Source: Pseudactinotalea suaedae
GTDB taxonomy: Bacteria; Actinomycetota; Actinomycetes; Actinomycetales; Beutenbergiaceae
Direction of reading: 5' to 3'
Length of the DNA stretch: 64,000 nucleotides
Assembly (NCBI RefSeq): GCF_009733815.1
Contig: NZ_WNXY01000011.1
Location: 62,001 to 126,000, forward strand
Of the stretch, positions 1 to 7,909 are shown in pieces (the stretch's first letter is position 1; each line of letters begins with the position of its first letter). The notes under the pieces were generated by a model. That model made no database searches and was not told the DNA's origin. It saw only the letters and a list, made by a program, of their open reading frames with translations. Made by a program: the position numbers and the translations under genes.

Positions 1-919
1 GAGCGCCCAGCCCGTGCCCCACGAGGGCCTGGGCGGCGATGGCCAGCGCGTCGAGGAGGAAGGCCACGAGGTTCCAGATCGAGATCACGATCTGGTGGGC
101 GGCGAGGGTGTCGTCCCCGAGGGAGGTCGCCACCAGCACCGTGAGCAGGATCGCCGCCCGCAGCGTGAGCGTGCGCACCAGCAGCGGCGTCCCGGCACGG
201 GCGTTGGCGAGGATGCCGCCGGGGTGCGGGCGCAGCGAGACCCCGCGCGCTCGAGCGCCCCTGACGATCACGACGAGCAGGGCCAGACCCATGCCGATCT
301 GGGCCACCGCCGTCGAGAGTCCCGAACCCGCGATGCCCATGTCGAACCCGTAGACGAACGTCACGCACAGCACCGCGTTGGTGATCGCGCCGGTGACGGC
401 CACCACGAACGGGGTGCGGGTGTCCTGCATGCCGCGCAGCGCGCCGGTGGCGGCGAGCACCACGAGCATCCCGGGGATGCCGGGGGCCGACCAGCGCAGG
501 TAGTCGACCGCGTGCGGGGCGACGTCATCGGACGCCCCGAGGGCGGTCACGACGTGCGGTGCGAGGGTCAGCCCGAGCGCGGTGAGGGCGACGCCGAGCA
601 GGAGGGCGAGCCAGACGCCGTCGATCCCGACGGCGAGCGCGCCCTTCTCGTCGCCCGCTCCGATCCGCCTCGCCACCGCGGCGGTGGTGGCGTAGGCGAG
701 GAACACGAAGACGGCGACCAGGGTCACCAGCACCGTGCTCGCCAGGGTGAGGCCGGCGAGCTGGGGTGTGCCGAGGCGGCCGACCACGGCGGAGTCCACC
801 AGCACGAACAGCGGCTCGGCGACCAGCGCGCCCAGCGCGGGCGCGGCGAGCGCGAAGATGCGCTTGTCGAGGGCGCGTCGCTGCTGGGCGTCCTCGGGTG
901 CTCGACGGCGTTCGGTCAC
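1..919 (-). CDS. MATE family efflux transporter, partial (C-terminus beyond window)
   Basis: The reverse strand is open from a GTG at 919 to the window edge, giving 306 codons of the N-terminal part. The product has alternating hydrophobic segments typical of a MATE (DinF-like) cation/drug antiporter, including an N-terminal helix with FALAAPALGALVAEPLF and the conserved LVDSAVVGRLG stretch of the first repeat. A second half with a MATE-like RTLTLRAAILL segment follows. MATE proteins usually have about 430-450 residues and 12 helices, so roughly a third is missing. An ATG just upstream (927) reads only three codons before a stop, so GTG 919 is the likely start. It is divergent from the kinase gene at 973, with only 53 bases between them. 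A MATE gene close to dnaB is a familiar actinobacterial arrangement. Confidence 0.85.
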   Translation of the reverse strand, partial: MTERRRAPEDAQQRRALDKRIFALAAPALGALVAEPLFVLVDSAVVGRLGTPQLAGLTLASTVLVTLVAVFVFLAYATTAAVARRIGAGDEKGALAVGIDGVWLALLLGVALTALGLTLAPHVVTALGASDDVAPHAVDYLRWSAPGIPGMLVVLAATGALRGMQDTRTPFVVAVTGAITNAVLCVTFVYGFDMGIAGSGLSTAVAQIGMGLALLVVIVRGARARGVSLRPHPGGILANARAGTPLLVRTLTLRAAILLTVLVATSLGDDTLAAHQIVISIWNLVAFLLDALAIAAQALVGHGLGA

Positions 920-972
920 CTGGTCATGGTGGCGCACCTCGGGGGCACCGGGCGCCGCAGTACCGTGGCCGC

Positions 973-1440
973 ATGCCGCGCCTGGTGCTCATGTGCGGTC
1001 CCGCCGGCGCGGGAAAGTCGACGCACGCGCGACGGCTCGAGGAGGAGGGCTGCGTGCGGGTCTCGGTCGACGACCTCGCCTGGGCGGAGGGCCACGTGGA
1101 GCATCCGCTGCCGGCCGAGGTGGCGGCGCGGGTCGGGGAGGCGTTGCGGGAGCGGGTGGTCGCGTTGCTGGACGAGCGGCGCGACGTCGTCGTCGACAGC
1201 TCGTTCTGGTCACGGGCCTCGCGGGAGGAGTTCCGCCGCCTGGGTGCCGAGCGGGGCGTGGTCGCGGAGGTGCTCTACGTCTCGACACCGAGGGCGGTGG
1301 CGCTGGCGCGGGTGGCCGCGCGCACCGGTGCGCACGCGCACGACGTGCTGCTGAGCCCGGAGGTGGCCGCCGCCTACTACGACGGCTTCGAGGTCCCGAC
1401 GCCGCAGGAGGGTCCGCTGACGGTCGTTCGTGGTGGTTGA
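973..1440 (+). CDS. Small P-loop kinase / AAA-family ATPase
   Basis: The 155-residue protein begins MPRLVLMCG and has a textbook Walker A motif, GPAGAGKST, at about residues 10-18. This is followed by a short kinase-like fold with VSVDDLAW (substrate/second Asp region) and DVVVDSSFWSR (Walker-B-like strand). It belongs to the broad group of zeta-toxin/gluconate-kinase-like nucleotide kinases, and the substrate cannot be read from sequence. The start is supported by a TACCGT hexamer at 961-966 exactly six bases before the ATG, the spacing expected for a leaderless transcript; no Shine-Dalgarno is present. No antitoxin-like gene is adjacent. Related small kinases lie at 24330 and 25329, with a broken one at 34207. 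Confidence 0.75.
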   Translation: MPRLVLMCGPAGAGKSTHARRLEEEGCVRVSVDDLAWAEGHVEHPLPAEVAARVGEALRERVVALLDERRDVVVDSSFWSRASREEFRRLGAERGVVAEVLYVSTPRAVALARVAARTGAHAHDVLLSPEVAAAYYDGFEVPTPQEGPLTVVRGG

Positions 1441-1496
1441 ACCGGACCGGTGCCGTCAGGGCCGGCAGCCGGCAGGGCCGGCAGGCGTCGCGGCGG

Positions 1497-2171
1497 TCAG
1501 CGGCGCAGCAGGGCGGCGGTGTCGCGGCCGAAGGACCACAGCAGCAGCGCCAGCGTCACGGCCGTGACCACGACGGCGGCAGGCTGGGGCAGCAGCGGAC
1601 CGGCACCTAGCGCCAGGGGCGGGATCGAGCCGATCACCTTGCGCGAGAGCCGGGGCGGCAGCGGGCGGCGCAGCGCGGGGACCCGCCGTCCCGCGAGGGC
1701 GTAGCCGTAGGGCAGCGCGCCGATGAGCAGCACCCACCACCCGAGTGCGGCGGCCGCGGCGATCGAGAGCACCGCCGTCAGCGCGCAGTCGACGGCCATG
1801 TCGAACCGGCCGCCGGCCTCCGAGGCCTCGCCGCGCGAGCGGGCGAGCCGACCGTCGACGCCGTCGAGCAGCACAGAGACGCCCACGAGCGCCAGCACGA
1901 GCAGCGCCGCCGCCTCGCCGACGAGCATTCCGGCGGTCGCGGCCAGCAGCAGCACCCGCACGTGGGTGACGTGGTCGGCGAGAGTGACGTGGAACGGTGA
2001 GCGCCTCAGGAACGCCGCGGTCGCCACGACGCAGAGGATCGCTGCCGTGACGGCGGCGAGCGGGCGATGAGCGGTGGCGGTGGTCACCGCGAGCAGCGTG
2101 GCCGCGCAGGCTTGCACCGCTGCACGCGGCAGCCACGCCGCGCGTGACCAGCGGGAGGTCATCGGTGTCAC
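1497..2171 (-). CDS. CDP-alcohol phosphatidyltransferase family protein
   Basis: The 224-residue integral membrane enzyme carries the complete CDP-alcohol phosphotransferase signature D-x2-D-G-x2-A-R-x8-G-x3-D-x3-D, seen as DGVDGRLAR followed by GGRFDMAVD around residues 100-127. These enzymes transfer a phosphatidyl or phospho-alcohol group from a CDP-activated donor, using metal held by the aspartates. The rest of the chain is a series of hydrophobic helices. The acceptor alcohol is not determined; CDP-alcohol enzymes of this size include phosphatidylglycerophosphate and phosphatidylinositol-type synthases as well as uncharacterised relatives. The GTG start at 2171 has GAGG seven bases upstream; an in-frame ATG lies at 2162. 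The gene is tail-to-tail with the kinase gene ending at 1440. Confidence 0.8.
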   Translation of the reverse strand: MTPMTSRWSRAAWLPRAAVQACAATLLAVTTATAHRPLAAVTAAILCVVATAAFLRRSPFHVTLADHVTHVRVLLLAATAGMLVGEAAALLVLALVGVSVLLDGVDGRLARSRGEASEAGGRFDMAVDCALTAVLSIAAAAALGWWVLLIGALPYGYALAGRRVPALRRPLPPRLSRKVIGSIPPLALGAGPLLPQPAAVVVTAVTLALLLWSFGRDTAALLRR

Positions 2172-2711
2172 GTGGTTGCCTCGTTCGGTGGTGAGGAGTC
2201 CGTTCAGCGGCGACGATCGCCGTCGAGGACACGCCGACGCATGTCTCCCGACCCGTCACCGCAGTCTCCCACCGAGCCGGTCCACCCGCCCCGCCGGGCC
2301 GATCGGGGGGCACCTACCCGGGGGCGACCGCCCAGGGATCGGACCGCCGTCGGGCGCTCGGCGTGTCGCGAAGGTGTGTTGCGCGGGTTGTCCACCGACG
2401 GGTCTTCGGCGGACGTCCACAGCGTGTGGGAGGGCGTTCGGGTGCGGTGGCGGCGTTGTGCACACCTGTTGAGAGAGGTTGTGGACAACTGTCCACACGG
2501 ACTCCACAGGTGGGGGCGGGTTCTCCCCAGGGCGGTGTGGACCGGGCGGCTCGACGGCGGCCTTCGGGGCCGCTAGCGTCGCGCGGGTGCCGTCGATGGT
2601 GAGGGCCTCCGCGGGGGTCTGGATCCCGCGGGCCAAGGTGATGTCGGTGGGCGGTGCAACGCTCGGACCTATGGGGGAGACAGCAACGGTGAGAGTACGG
2701 AGACGGCTGAC
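2172..2711. other. Non-coding stretch upstream of dnaB
   Basis: No frame here has convincing protein features; the open frames are GC-driven. The stretch holds the start region of the phosphatidyltransferase gene at its left end, a cluster of DnaA-box-like motifs (2388-2505) in the middle, and a short leaderless candidate ORF (2587-2715) that overlaps the dnaB start. Confidence 0.5.
2388..2505. promoter_or_regulatory. Cluster of DnaA-box-like motifs
   Basis: Within about 120 bases there are several matches to the actinobacterial DnaA box TTGTCCACA. A perfect copy lies on the minus strand at 2480-2488, CTGTCCACA at 2489-2497 directly abutting it, TTGTCCACC at 2388-2396 and ACGTCCACA at 2413-2421. 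The first two form a tight inverted pair. dnaB lies 220 bases downstream. This could be a DnaA-regulated dnaB promoter or a DnaA-titrating site; the usual oriC neighbours dnaA and dnaN are not in the window. Confidence 0.45.
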
Positions 2712-2715
2712 GTGA
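2587..2715 (+). CDS. Candidate leaderless upstream ORF overlapping dnaB
   Basis: A 42-codon frame starts at GTG 2587, seven bases after a TAGCGT hexamer (2574-2579), and ends with TGA 2713-2715. That stop overlaps the GTG start codon of dnaB (2712-2714). The arrangement would couple translation of this short frame to that of dnaB, whose own start has only a weak ribosome-binding site. The product is basic and has no recognised domain. It may be no more than the start of the dnaB transcript coinciding with an in-frame GTG; protein-level support is absent. Confidence 0.25.
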   Translation: MPSMVRASAGVWIPRAKVMSVGGATLGPMGETATVRVRRRLT

Positions 2716-4061
2716 GCGTGGCAGAGCTGGCTCCCCAGGGGAACTTCGAGCGGACCCCACCGCAGGATGTCGCGGCTGAGCAGAGCGTGCTCGGCGGCAT
2801 GATGCTGAGCAAGGACGCGATCGCCGATGTCGTGGAGACGGTGCGCGGCACCGACTTCTACCGGCCGGCGCACGAGTCGATCTACGACGCGATCGTCGAC
2901 CTGTACGGGCGTGGCGAGCCAGCCGACGCGGTCACGGTGTCGGCGGAGCTGACCAAGCGCGGTGAGCTGGGCCGCATCGGTGGCGCGCCCTACCTGCACA
3001 CCCTGATCAGCTCGGTGCCCACGGCCGCGAACGCCGGGTTCTACGCGCGGATCGTGCGGGAGCGGGCGGTGCTGCGCAAGCTCGTGGACGCGGGCACCCG
3101 GATCGCGCAGCTGGGGTACGCCGCCGATGGTGGCGACGTCGACGAGCTGGTGAACACCGCACAGGCCGAGGTCTACGCCGTCACGGAGCGGCGCAGCAGC
3201 GAGGACTACCTGCCGCTCAAGGACGTCCTCAACGGCACGATGGAGGAGATCGACGCCGCCTCGCACCGCGGCGAGGGGATGATCGGCGTCCCCACCGGGT
3301 TCAAGGATCTCGACGCGCTCACGAACGGTCTGCACCCCGGGCAGATGATCGTGCTGGCGGCTCGTCCGGCCGTCGGCAAGTCGACCATGGGTCTGGACAT
3401 CGCCCGGGCCGCGTCGATCAAGAACGGTCAGACGTCGGTGATCTTCTCGCTGGAGATGAGCCGCAACGAGATCGCGATGCGCATGCTCAGCGCGGAGTCG
3501 CAGGTGCCGCTGCAGCACCTGCGCAAGGGCACCCTGCGCGATGAGGACTGGACGCGCCTGGCCCGCACGATGGGCAAGCTGAGCGACGCGCCGCTGTTCA
3601 TCGACGACAGCCCCAACATGTCGCTGATGGAGATCCGCGCGAAGTGCCGCCGGCTCAAGCAGCGCCACGACCTCAGGCTCGTGGTCATCGACTACCTCCA
3701 GCTGATGAGCTCGGGCAAGCGGGTCGAGTCGCGCCAGCAGGAGGTCTCGGAGTTCTCGCGTGCGCTCAAGCTGCTCGCCAAGGAGCTCGAGGTCCCGGTC
3801 ATCGCGATCTCCCAGCTCAACCGTGGCTCCGAGCAGCGCACGGACAAGAAGCCGCAGATGAGCGACCTGCGCGAGTCGGGCTCGATCGAGCAAGATGCCG
3901 ACGTCGTGATCCTGCTGCACCGCGAGGACATGTACGAGAAGGAGTCGCCGCGCGCGGGTGAGGCGGACATGATCGTCGCCAAGCACAGGAACGGCCCGAC
4001 CGACACCATCGTCGTCGCGTTCCAGGGGCACTACGCCCGGTTCTTCGACATGGCGCAGTAG
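2712..4061 (+). CDS. dnaB: Replicative DNA helicase DnaB
   Basis: The 449-residue hexameric helicase unwinds DNA ahead of the replisome. The N-terminal domain (about 15-115) includes PPQDVAAEQSVLGGMML, the hallmark DnaB start. A linker helix region follows, then the RecA-like domain with Walker A ARPAVGKST near residue 217, Walker B LVVIDYLQLM near 322, and the DLRESGSIEQDAD and KHRNGPT motifs toward the C-terminus. Length is normal and there is no intein, though inteins are frequent in actinobacterial dnaB. GTG 2712 gives the expected N-terminus. DnaA-box-like motifs lie upstream, and a short ORF overlaps the start. Confidence 0.98.
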   Translation: MSVAELAPQGNFERTPPQDVAAEQSVLGGMMLSKDAIADVVETVRGTDFYRPAHESIYDAIVDLYGRGEPADAVTVSAELTKRGELGRIGGAPYLHTLISSVPTAANAGFYARIVRERAVLRKLVDAGTRIAQLGYAADGGDVDELVNTAQAEVYAVTERRSSEDYLPLKDVLNGTMEEIDAASHRGEGMIGVPTGFKDLDALTNGLHPGQMIVLAARPAVGKSTMGLDIARAASIKNGQTSVIFSLEMSRNEIAMRMLSAESQVPLQHLRKGTLRDEDWTRLARTMGKLSDAPLFIDDSPNMSLMEIRAKCRRLKQRHDLRLVVIDYLQLMSSGKRVESRQQEVSEFSRALKLLAKELEVPVIAISQLNRGSEQRTDKKPQMSDLRESGSIEQDADVVILLHREDMYEKESPRAGEADMIVAKHRNGPTDTIVVAFQGHYARFFDMAQ

Positions 4062-4220
4062 CTCAGCGCGCAGCAGCGTTCAGCACCAGGATCCCAGAAG
4101 GGGCGGCGCCAGCCCACGATCGCGATCCCTACCTCATGCTGCGAACCGTGGGGACCCGCAGCCCTGTCGCGGCGCCGCGGATACCGTGGCGCCCCACCGC
4201 TGGGGCGGATCGACCAGGGA

Positions 4221-4343
4221 TCAGATGTCGAGAGGGGTCACGCCGTCGGCGACGAGAATGTCGCCGGCGGCGTCGACCGCGTTCGGGACGACGACGAGCC
4301 AGGGGAGCTCAGCGACCGTTTCCTCACCGTGCTCCGCATCGGG
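4221..4343 (-). pseudogene. Possible gene remnant (C-terminal coding-like fragment)
   Basis: On the reverse strand the last about 40 codons before a TGA at 4221-4223 read like real protein: EETVAELPWLVVVP followed by NAVDAAGDILVADGVTPLDI. This alternation of hydrophobic strand and charged turns is unlike the arginine/proline-rich shadow reading further upstream in the same frame, which runs into the alpha/beta hydrolase gene on the other strand. I read it as the tail of a gene whose front has been lost. The parent family was not recognised. Nothing else is seen in 4062-4358. Confidence 0.25.
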
Positions 4344-4358
4344 ACGTACCGTCGTTCC

Positions 4359-5147
4359 ATGGAGACGGTCCACATTGCGGGCCTGGGTCTCGCCTACCGC
4401 CGCTGGGGTCACGGGCGAACGGTGTTCTTCGTCCACGGCGGGGCCCAGGACAGCCGTTCCTGGACGCCGCAGCTGGAAGCCCTGTCCGACGAGTTCACCG
4501 CGATCGCGTGGGACGAGCCCGGCGCCGGCGGGTCGGCCGACGTACCGGACGGATTCGGCCTGGCCGACTACGCCGACTGCCTCGCCGGCATGATCGATGC
4601 CCTCGGCGCGTCGCCGACGGCGCTCGTCGGGCTCTCGTGGGGTACGACCGTGATCCTCGAGCTGTATCGACGCCATCCCGGGCTCGTGCGCAGCATGGTG
4701 CTGGCCGACGGGTATGCCGGGTGGCGCGGATCTCTGGGCGCCGACGAGGCAGACGCCAGGCTGGCCGCCCTACGTGCCGACCTGGCTGAGCCGGACGCGG
4801 TATCCGCTCCGACGCTGCCGGGACTCTTCGCAGGTGGTCCACCAGCGCGCTTCGTCCCTCTCCTGAACGCCATGGCGGCGGACGTCAGACCCGCGAGCAT
4901 GATGACCGCCCTCACGGCCATGGCACAGGCCGATCTCAGTGACGTCCTGCCGACGGTCCGGGTGCCTACCCAGCTGATCTGGGGCGCCCTGGACGTGCGG
5001 TCGCCGCTGTCGGTGGCGCGCGAGCTCGAGCGCATGATTCCCGGCGCGAGACTCGACCTCATCCCGGGGTGCGGACACGTGAGCAACCTGGAGGCACCCG
5101 GGCCGTTCAACGACCTCGTTCTCGCCTTCCTCCGAAGTCACGGGTGA
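4359..5147 (+). CDS. Alpha/beta fold hydrolase
   Basis: The 262-residue cytoplasmic hydrolase has the oxyanion-hole motif FVHGGAQ (about 24-30), a nucleophile elbow GLSWG with Ser93, an acid near the GALDVRSP loop, and catalytic His in GCGHVSNLE near 241. The fold and spacing match the large esterase/lipase/peroxidase alpha/beta group, and the substrate is open. An in-frame GTG ten codons upstream (4329) was rejected. ATG 4359 aligns with the family N-terminus and sits six bases after TACCGT (4347-4352), consistent with a leaderless message. It converges with the TetR gene ending at 5218. Confidence 0.8.
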   Translation: METVHIAGLGLAYRRWGHGRTVFFVHGGAQDSRSWTPQLEALSDEFTAIAWDEPGAGGSADVPDGFGLADYADCLAGMIDALGASPTALVGLSWGTTVILELYRRHPGLVRSMVLADGYAGWRGSLGADEADARLAALRADLAEPDAVSAPTLPGLFAGGPPARFVPLLNAMAADVRPASMMTALTAMAQADLSDVLPTVRVPTQLIWGALDVRSPLSVARELERMIPGARLDLIPGCGHVSNLEAPGPFNDLVLAFLRSHG

Positions 5148-5217
5148 CGAGCGGCGCCAGCATCTGTGTCTGGTCGCGCGTTGCCGCCAGCCACGGGGGC
5201 ATGTGGCTCATCCGCAC

Positions 5218-5904
5218 TCACCGCTCGGCGCTCCTGTCGGAGGCGGGGATGGACCGCTCGATGTCATCGAGGATGACACCGAGGCCGTACGCGAACTCGT
5301 CGCCGAAGTCGTAGCCAGGCTTCATGACGCGTTCGACGGCGTACTCGCGCAGGCGCGGATACTCGCCGGAGGAGAACTGCGCCGCAATGGCCTGCGTCAC
5401 CTCAGGTGCGCTGTCGCGGTCGAAGGGCAACGCAGATTCCTGGATGGCGAACCCATAGACGAAGGAGTCGAGGAGAGCGTAGGCGTGCCCCGTCATCGGT
5501 AGGGAGAGCCCGGCGCTGCGGAGCGTGTCGAGCATCGCTTCGTGGTGTCGCAACGTCGCGGGGCCGGGTGTGGTTCGGGACTCCATGAGGGCGATCGCCC
5601 AGGAGTGACGCCGGAGCACGGCGCGCGCAGAGGTCGCCCGGCGGCTGACCTCGGTTCTCCAGTCCCCGTCGGCTGCGGGCAGCTCGATCTCGCCGAAGAC
5701 GAGATCGACGACGCCGTTCAGGATCTCGTCCTTGGTGGCGAAGTAGTGGTAGAGCGACATCGGCCTGACGCCCAGCTCCTTGGCCAGCGACCGCATCGTG
5801 AGCGACTCAAGGCCGCCCGCGTCGGCGATCGCGACGGCACGCTTGAGCACCCGTTCACGACTGAGGGGAGCGCGATCGCGGCTCTCGCTTGCTTCGTTCA
5901 ACAT
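5218..5904 (-). CDS. TetR/AcrR family transcriptional regulator
   Basis: The 228-residue repressor has an N-terminal TetR HTH (about residues 15-62) with SLTMRSLAKELGVRPMSLYH and YFATKDEIL, and a larger C-terminal ligand domain of the tetracycline-repressor-like type. It is transcribed away from the dehydrogenase gene at 5998. The 93-base divergent region contains a 33-bp near-perfect palindrome, so it most probably represses itself and the dehydrogenase, released by a small hydrophobic or quinone-like ligand (inference). ATG 5904 was chosen because it begins about 15 residues before the HTH; the longer upstream reading passes through the operator. Confidence 0.88.
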   Translation of the reverse strand: MLNEASESRDRAPLSRERVLKRAVAIADAGGLESLTMRSLAKELGVRPMSLYHYFATKDEILNGVVDLVFGEIELPAADGDWRTEVSRRATSARAVLRRHSWAIALMESRTTPGPATLRHHEAMLDTLRSAGLSLPMTGHAYALLDSFVYGFAIQESALPFDRDSAPEVTQAIAAQFSSGEYPRLREYAVERVMKPGYDFGDEFAYGLGVILDDIERSIPASDRSAER

Positions 5905-5922
5905 CAGCCCCCTGTCGCGCTC

Positions 5923-5955
5923 GTACTTTGTACGGTACCGTGCCTTACATAGTAC
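5923..5955. promoter_or_regulatory. 33-bp palindromic operator, TetR/dehydrogenase
   Basis: Positions 5923-5955 begin GTACTTTGTA and end TTACATAGTAC, and equal their own reverse complement at 26 of the 32 non-central positions. The site lies 19 bases before the TetR start and 43 bases before the dehydrogenase start and contains -10-like elements for both directions. The length and symmetry suit two TetR dimers. Confidence 0.75.
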
Positions 5956-5997
5956 GGCGGGACGCGACACGGCGCCCAGCAAGATGGAAGGAACACC

Positions 5998-7020
5998 ATG
6001 GCGGCTCATGGTCAGCACGTCGTCTCGGAAGGCCTCGGTACGAGCGAGGACACGATGCGCGCGGTCGTGCACGAACGATACGGAGGAGCCGAGGTACTGC
6101 AGCTTGCCCGTGTCCCGCGCCCTGAGGTGAGCGACCGGGCCGTGCTGGTCCAGGTGCATGCGGCGGGTCTGGACCGCGGGGTTTGGCACGTGATGCGGGG
6201 GCTCCCGTACGCCGCCCGTCTCGCCTTCGGGCTCCGGCGACCGAAGCACCCGGTGCTCGGCTTCGACGTCGCCGGCACGGTCATTGCCGTGGGAAGGTCC
6301 GTGACGCGGTTCGCCGAGGGGGACGAGGTGTACGGCTTCGGCGAAGGCACCTTCGCCGAGTACGCCACGGTGCCGGAGGGCAACCTCGCCCGCAAGCCGA
6401 CGAATCTCTCCTTCGAGCGTTCGGCCATCGTCCCGGTCTCTGCCGTCACGGCGCTCAAGGGCTTGCGCTCCGCCGGGAAGCTACGGGCAGGGCAGCACGT
6501 CCTGATCACTGGTGCCTCCGGTGGCGTGGGCAGCTACGCCGTCCAGCTCGCCAAGGCCCTGGGGGCCGAGGTGACCGCCGTGGCGAGCACCACCAAGCTC
6601 GAGCTGGTGCGATCCCTGGGAGCGGACCACGTCCTGGACTACACGTATGAGGACTTCGCCGACGGGGCGCGGCACTACGACCTGATTCTCGACATCGCCG
6701 GCAGTCCGTCGATCGCACGGCTGCGGCGCGCACTGACCCCGAACGGGACTGCCGTGATCGCCGGCGGCGAGGACGGCGGCAAGCTCACCGGCATGAGCAG
6801 GCAGCTGAGCGCCTTGGCCATCTCTCCGTTCGCGCGCCAGCGGCTGACGAGCTTCGTCGGCAGTGTGCGCACCGTCGACCTCGAGCAGCTCACCGCATAC
6901 ATCGAGGCCGGCACCGTGACCCCGAGCCTCGACCGGACCTACCCCCTCGAGCAGACAGCCGATGCCATGCGCCGCCTCGATGCGGGAGAAGTACGGGGAA
7001 AGGTCGCCATCACTATCTGA
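5998..7020 (+). CDS. NAD(P)-dependent zinc-independent alcohol dehydrogenase / quinone oxidoreductase-like (MDR)
   Basis: The 340-residue medium-chain dehydrogenase/reductase has a GroES-like N-terminal domain (MRAVVHERYGG, VLVQVHAAGLD, HPVLGFDVAGTV) and a Rossmann domain with LITGASGGVGSYAVQLAKALGA near residues 169-188. The structural-zinc cysteine cluster of classic alcohol dehydrogenases is not seen, placing it with the NADPH:quinone reductase-like branch. ATG 5998 has GGAAGGA eight bases upstream. A second in-frame ATG at 6055 starts the conserved MRAVV motif, so the first 19 residues are an extension. It is controlled from the TetR operator at 5923-5955. Confidence 0.9.
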   Translation: MAAHGQHVVSEGLGTSEDTMRAVVHERYGGAEVLQLARVPRPEVSDRAVLVQVHAAGLDRGVWHVMRGLPYAARLAFGLRRPKHPVLGFDVAGTVIAVGRSVTRFAEGDEVYGFGEGTFAEYATVPEGNLARKPTNLSFERSAIVPVSAVTALKGLRSAGKLRAGQHVLITGASGGVGSYAVQLAKALGAEVTAVASTTKLELVRSLGADHVLDYTYEDFADGARHYDLILDIAGSPSIARLRRALTPNGTAVIAGGEDGGKLTGMSRQLSALAISPFARQRLTSFVGSVRTVDLEQLTAYIEAGTVTPSLDRTYPLEQTADAMRRLDAGEVRGKVAITI

Positions 7021-7084
7021 GCTCCGCCGTCGGGCGACTCGCGTGGTGTCCGATACGCGCGGCGGCAATCACTAGTCTTGCGGC

Positions 7085-7753
7085 ATGCCTGGACGCCTCT
7101 GGTTCGGTTGCGGCAGTGCCGCGGATGAGCGGCCGCTGTGGCTGGAGATGCTCGGCGAGCGGCACACGCGGATCGTGTACTGGCCGTTCGCGCTGGGCCC
7201 GGAGATGCTCGCCGGCGCCGATGCGTGGCTGCGAGGCAACCTCGACGCGCTCGGTGCCGACTACGAGCTCACCACCTGGGAGAGCCTCGAGGGGCACCGA
7301 CCCGAGGAGCTGATGGAGGTCGCGGACCTGCTGTTCGTCGGCGGGGGCAACACCTTCAGGTTGTTGGGCGAGGTCCGACGCCATGGCTTTCTCGAGCCGG
7401 CCCGGGCTTTCTGGCGTGCCGGCAGGGACTACTACGGCGGCAGCGCCGGTGCCGTGCTGGCGTGCGAGTCCATCGCGATCGCCGAGGGGCACGACCCCAA
7501 CGAACCCGGCCTGGACGACCTGACCGGGCTCGGCCTGTTCACAGGCGCGACGATCCTGCCCCACTTCACACCCGCGCAGGTGGAGTCGGCCCAACGGTGG
7601 GGCCGCGCCCACGACACCACGGTGATCGGCATGCCCGAGAGCATCGGCCTCGCCCACGCCGATGCTCACTCGACCGTGATCGGCGCTGGAGTGCTGACGG
7701 TGATCACCCCCACCGGTGTCCAGCAGCTCGCTCCAGGGGAGTCGTTCGGGTGA
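7085..7753 (+). CDS. Peptidase E family (S51) dipeptidase-like protein
   Basis: The 222-residue protein has the type 1 glutamine-amidotransferase-like fold of S51 peptidases. It shows the family motif VGGGNTFRLL near residue 84 and the nucleophile strand YYGGSAGAVLAC with Ser near 118, and conserved His/Glu-containing loops follow. Peptidase E cleaves Asp-X dipeptides; cyanophycinase is a relative, but the 222-residue length fits PepE. TAGTCT at 7073-7078 lies six bases before the ATG, with no Shine-Dalgarno, suggesting a leaderless transcript. It stands alone between the dehydrogenase and a secreted-protein gene. Confidence 0.82.
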   Translation: MPGRLWFGCGSAADERPLWLEMLGERHTRIVYWPFALGPEMLAGADAWLRGNLDALGADYELTTWESLEGHRPEELMEVADLLFVGGGNTFRLLGEVRRHGFLEPARAFWRAGRDYYGGSAGAVLACESIAIAEGHDPNEPGLDDLTGLGLFTGATILPHFTPAQVESAQRWGRAHDTTVIGMPESIGLAHADAHSTVIGAGVLTVITPTGVQQLAPGESFG

Positions 7754-7909
7754 ACCTTGTTGCTTGATCGGTGACGGCACGGATCAGCGTCACCCGGATT
7801 CGGGAGGGTCACCACTGCGCGGGGACGGCGCCATTTCCGACCGACCCTGGACCTCTCGACGTGCGGTGCGTACGGTGGATGGCGTTTTGCAGCCGACCGA
7901 GGAAGCACT

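Noticed and set aside
2388-2505. Considered as the chromosomal origin oriC.
   Set aside because: Too few boxes, no AT-rich unwinding element, and dnaA/dnaN are not adjacent; kept only as a DnaA-box cluster.
2256-4031. Very long open frame antisense to dnaB (minus strand).
   Set aside because: Sequence is rich in Arg, His and Leu-Gly repeats without domain features and mirrors the helicase codons; a GC-driven shadow.
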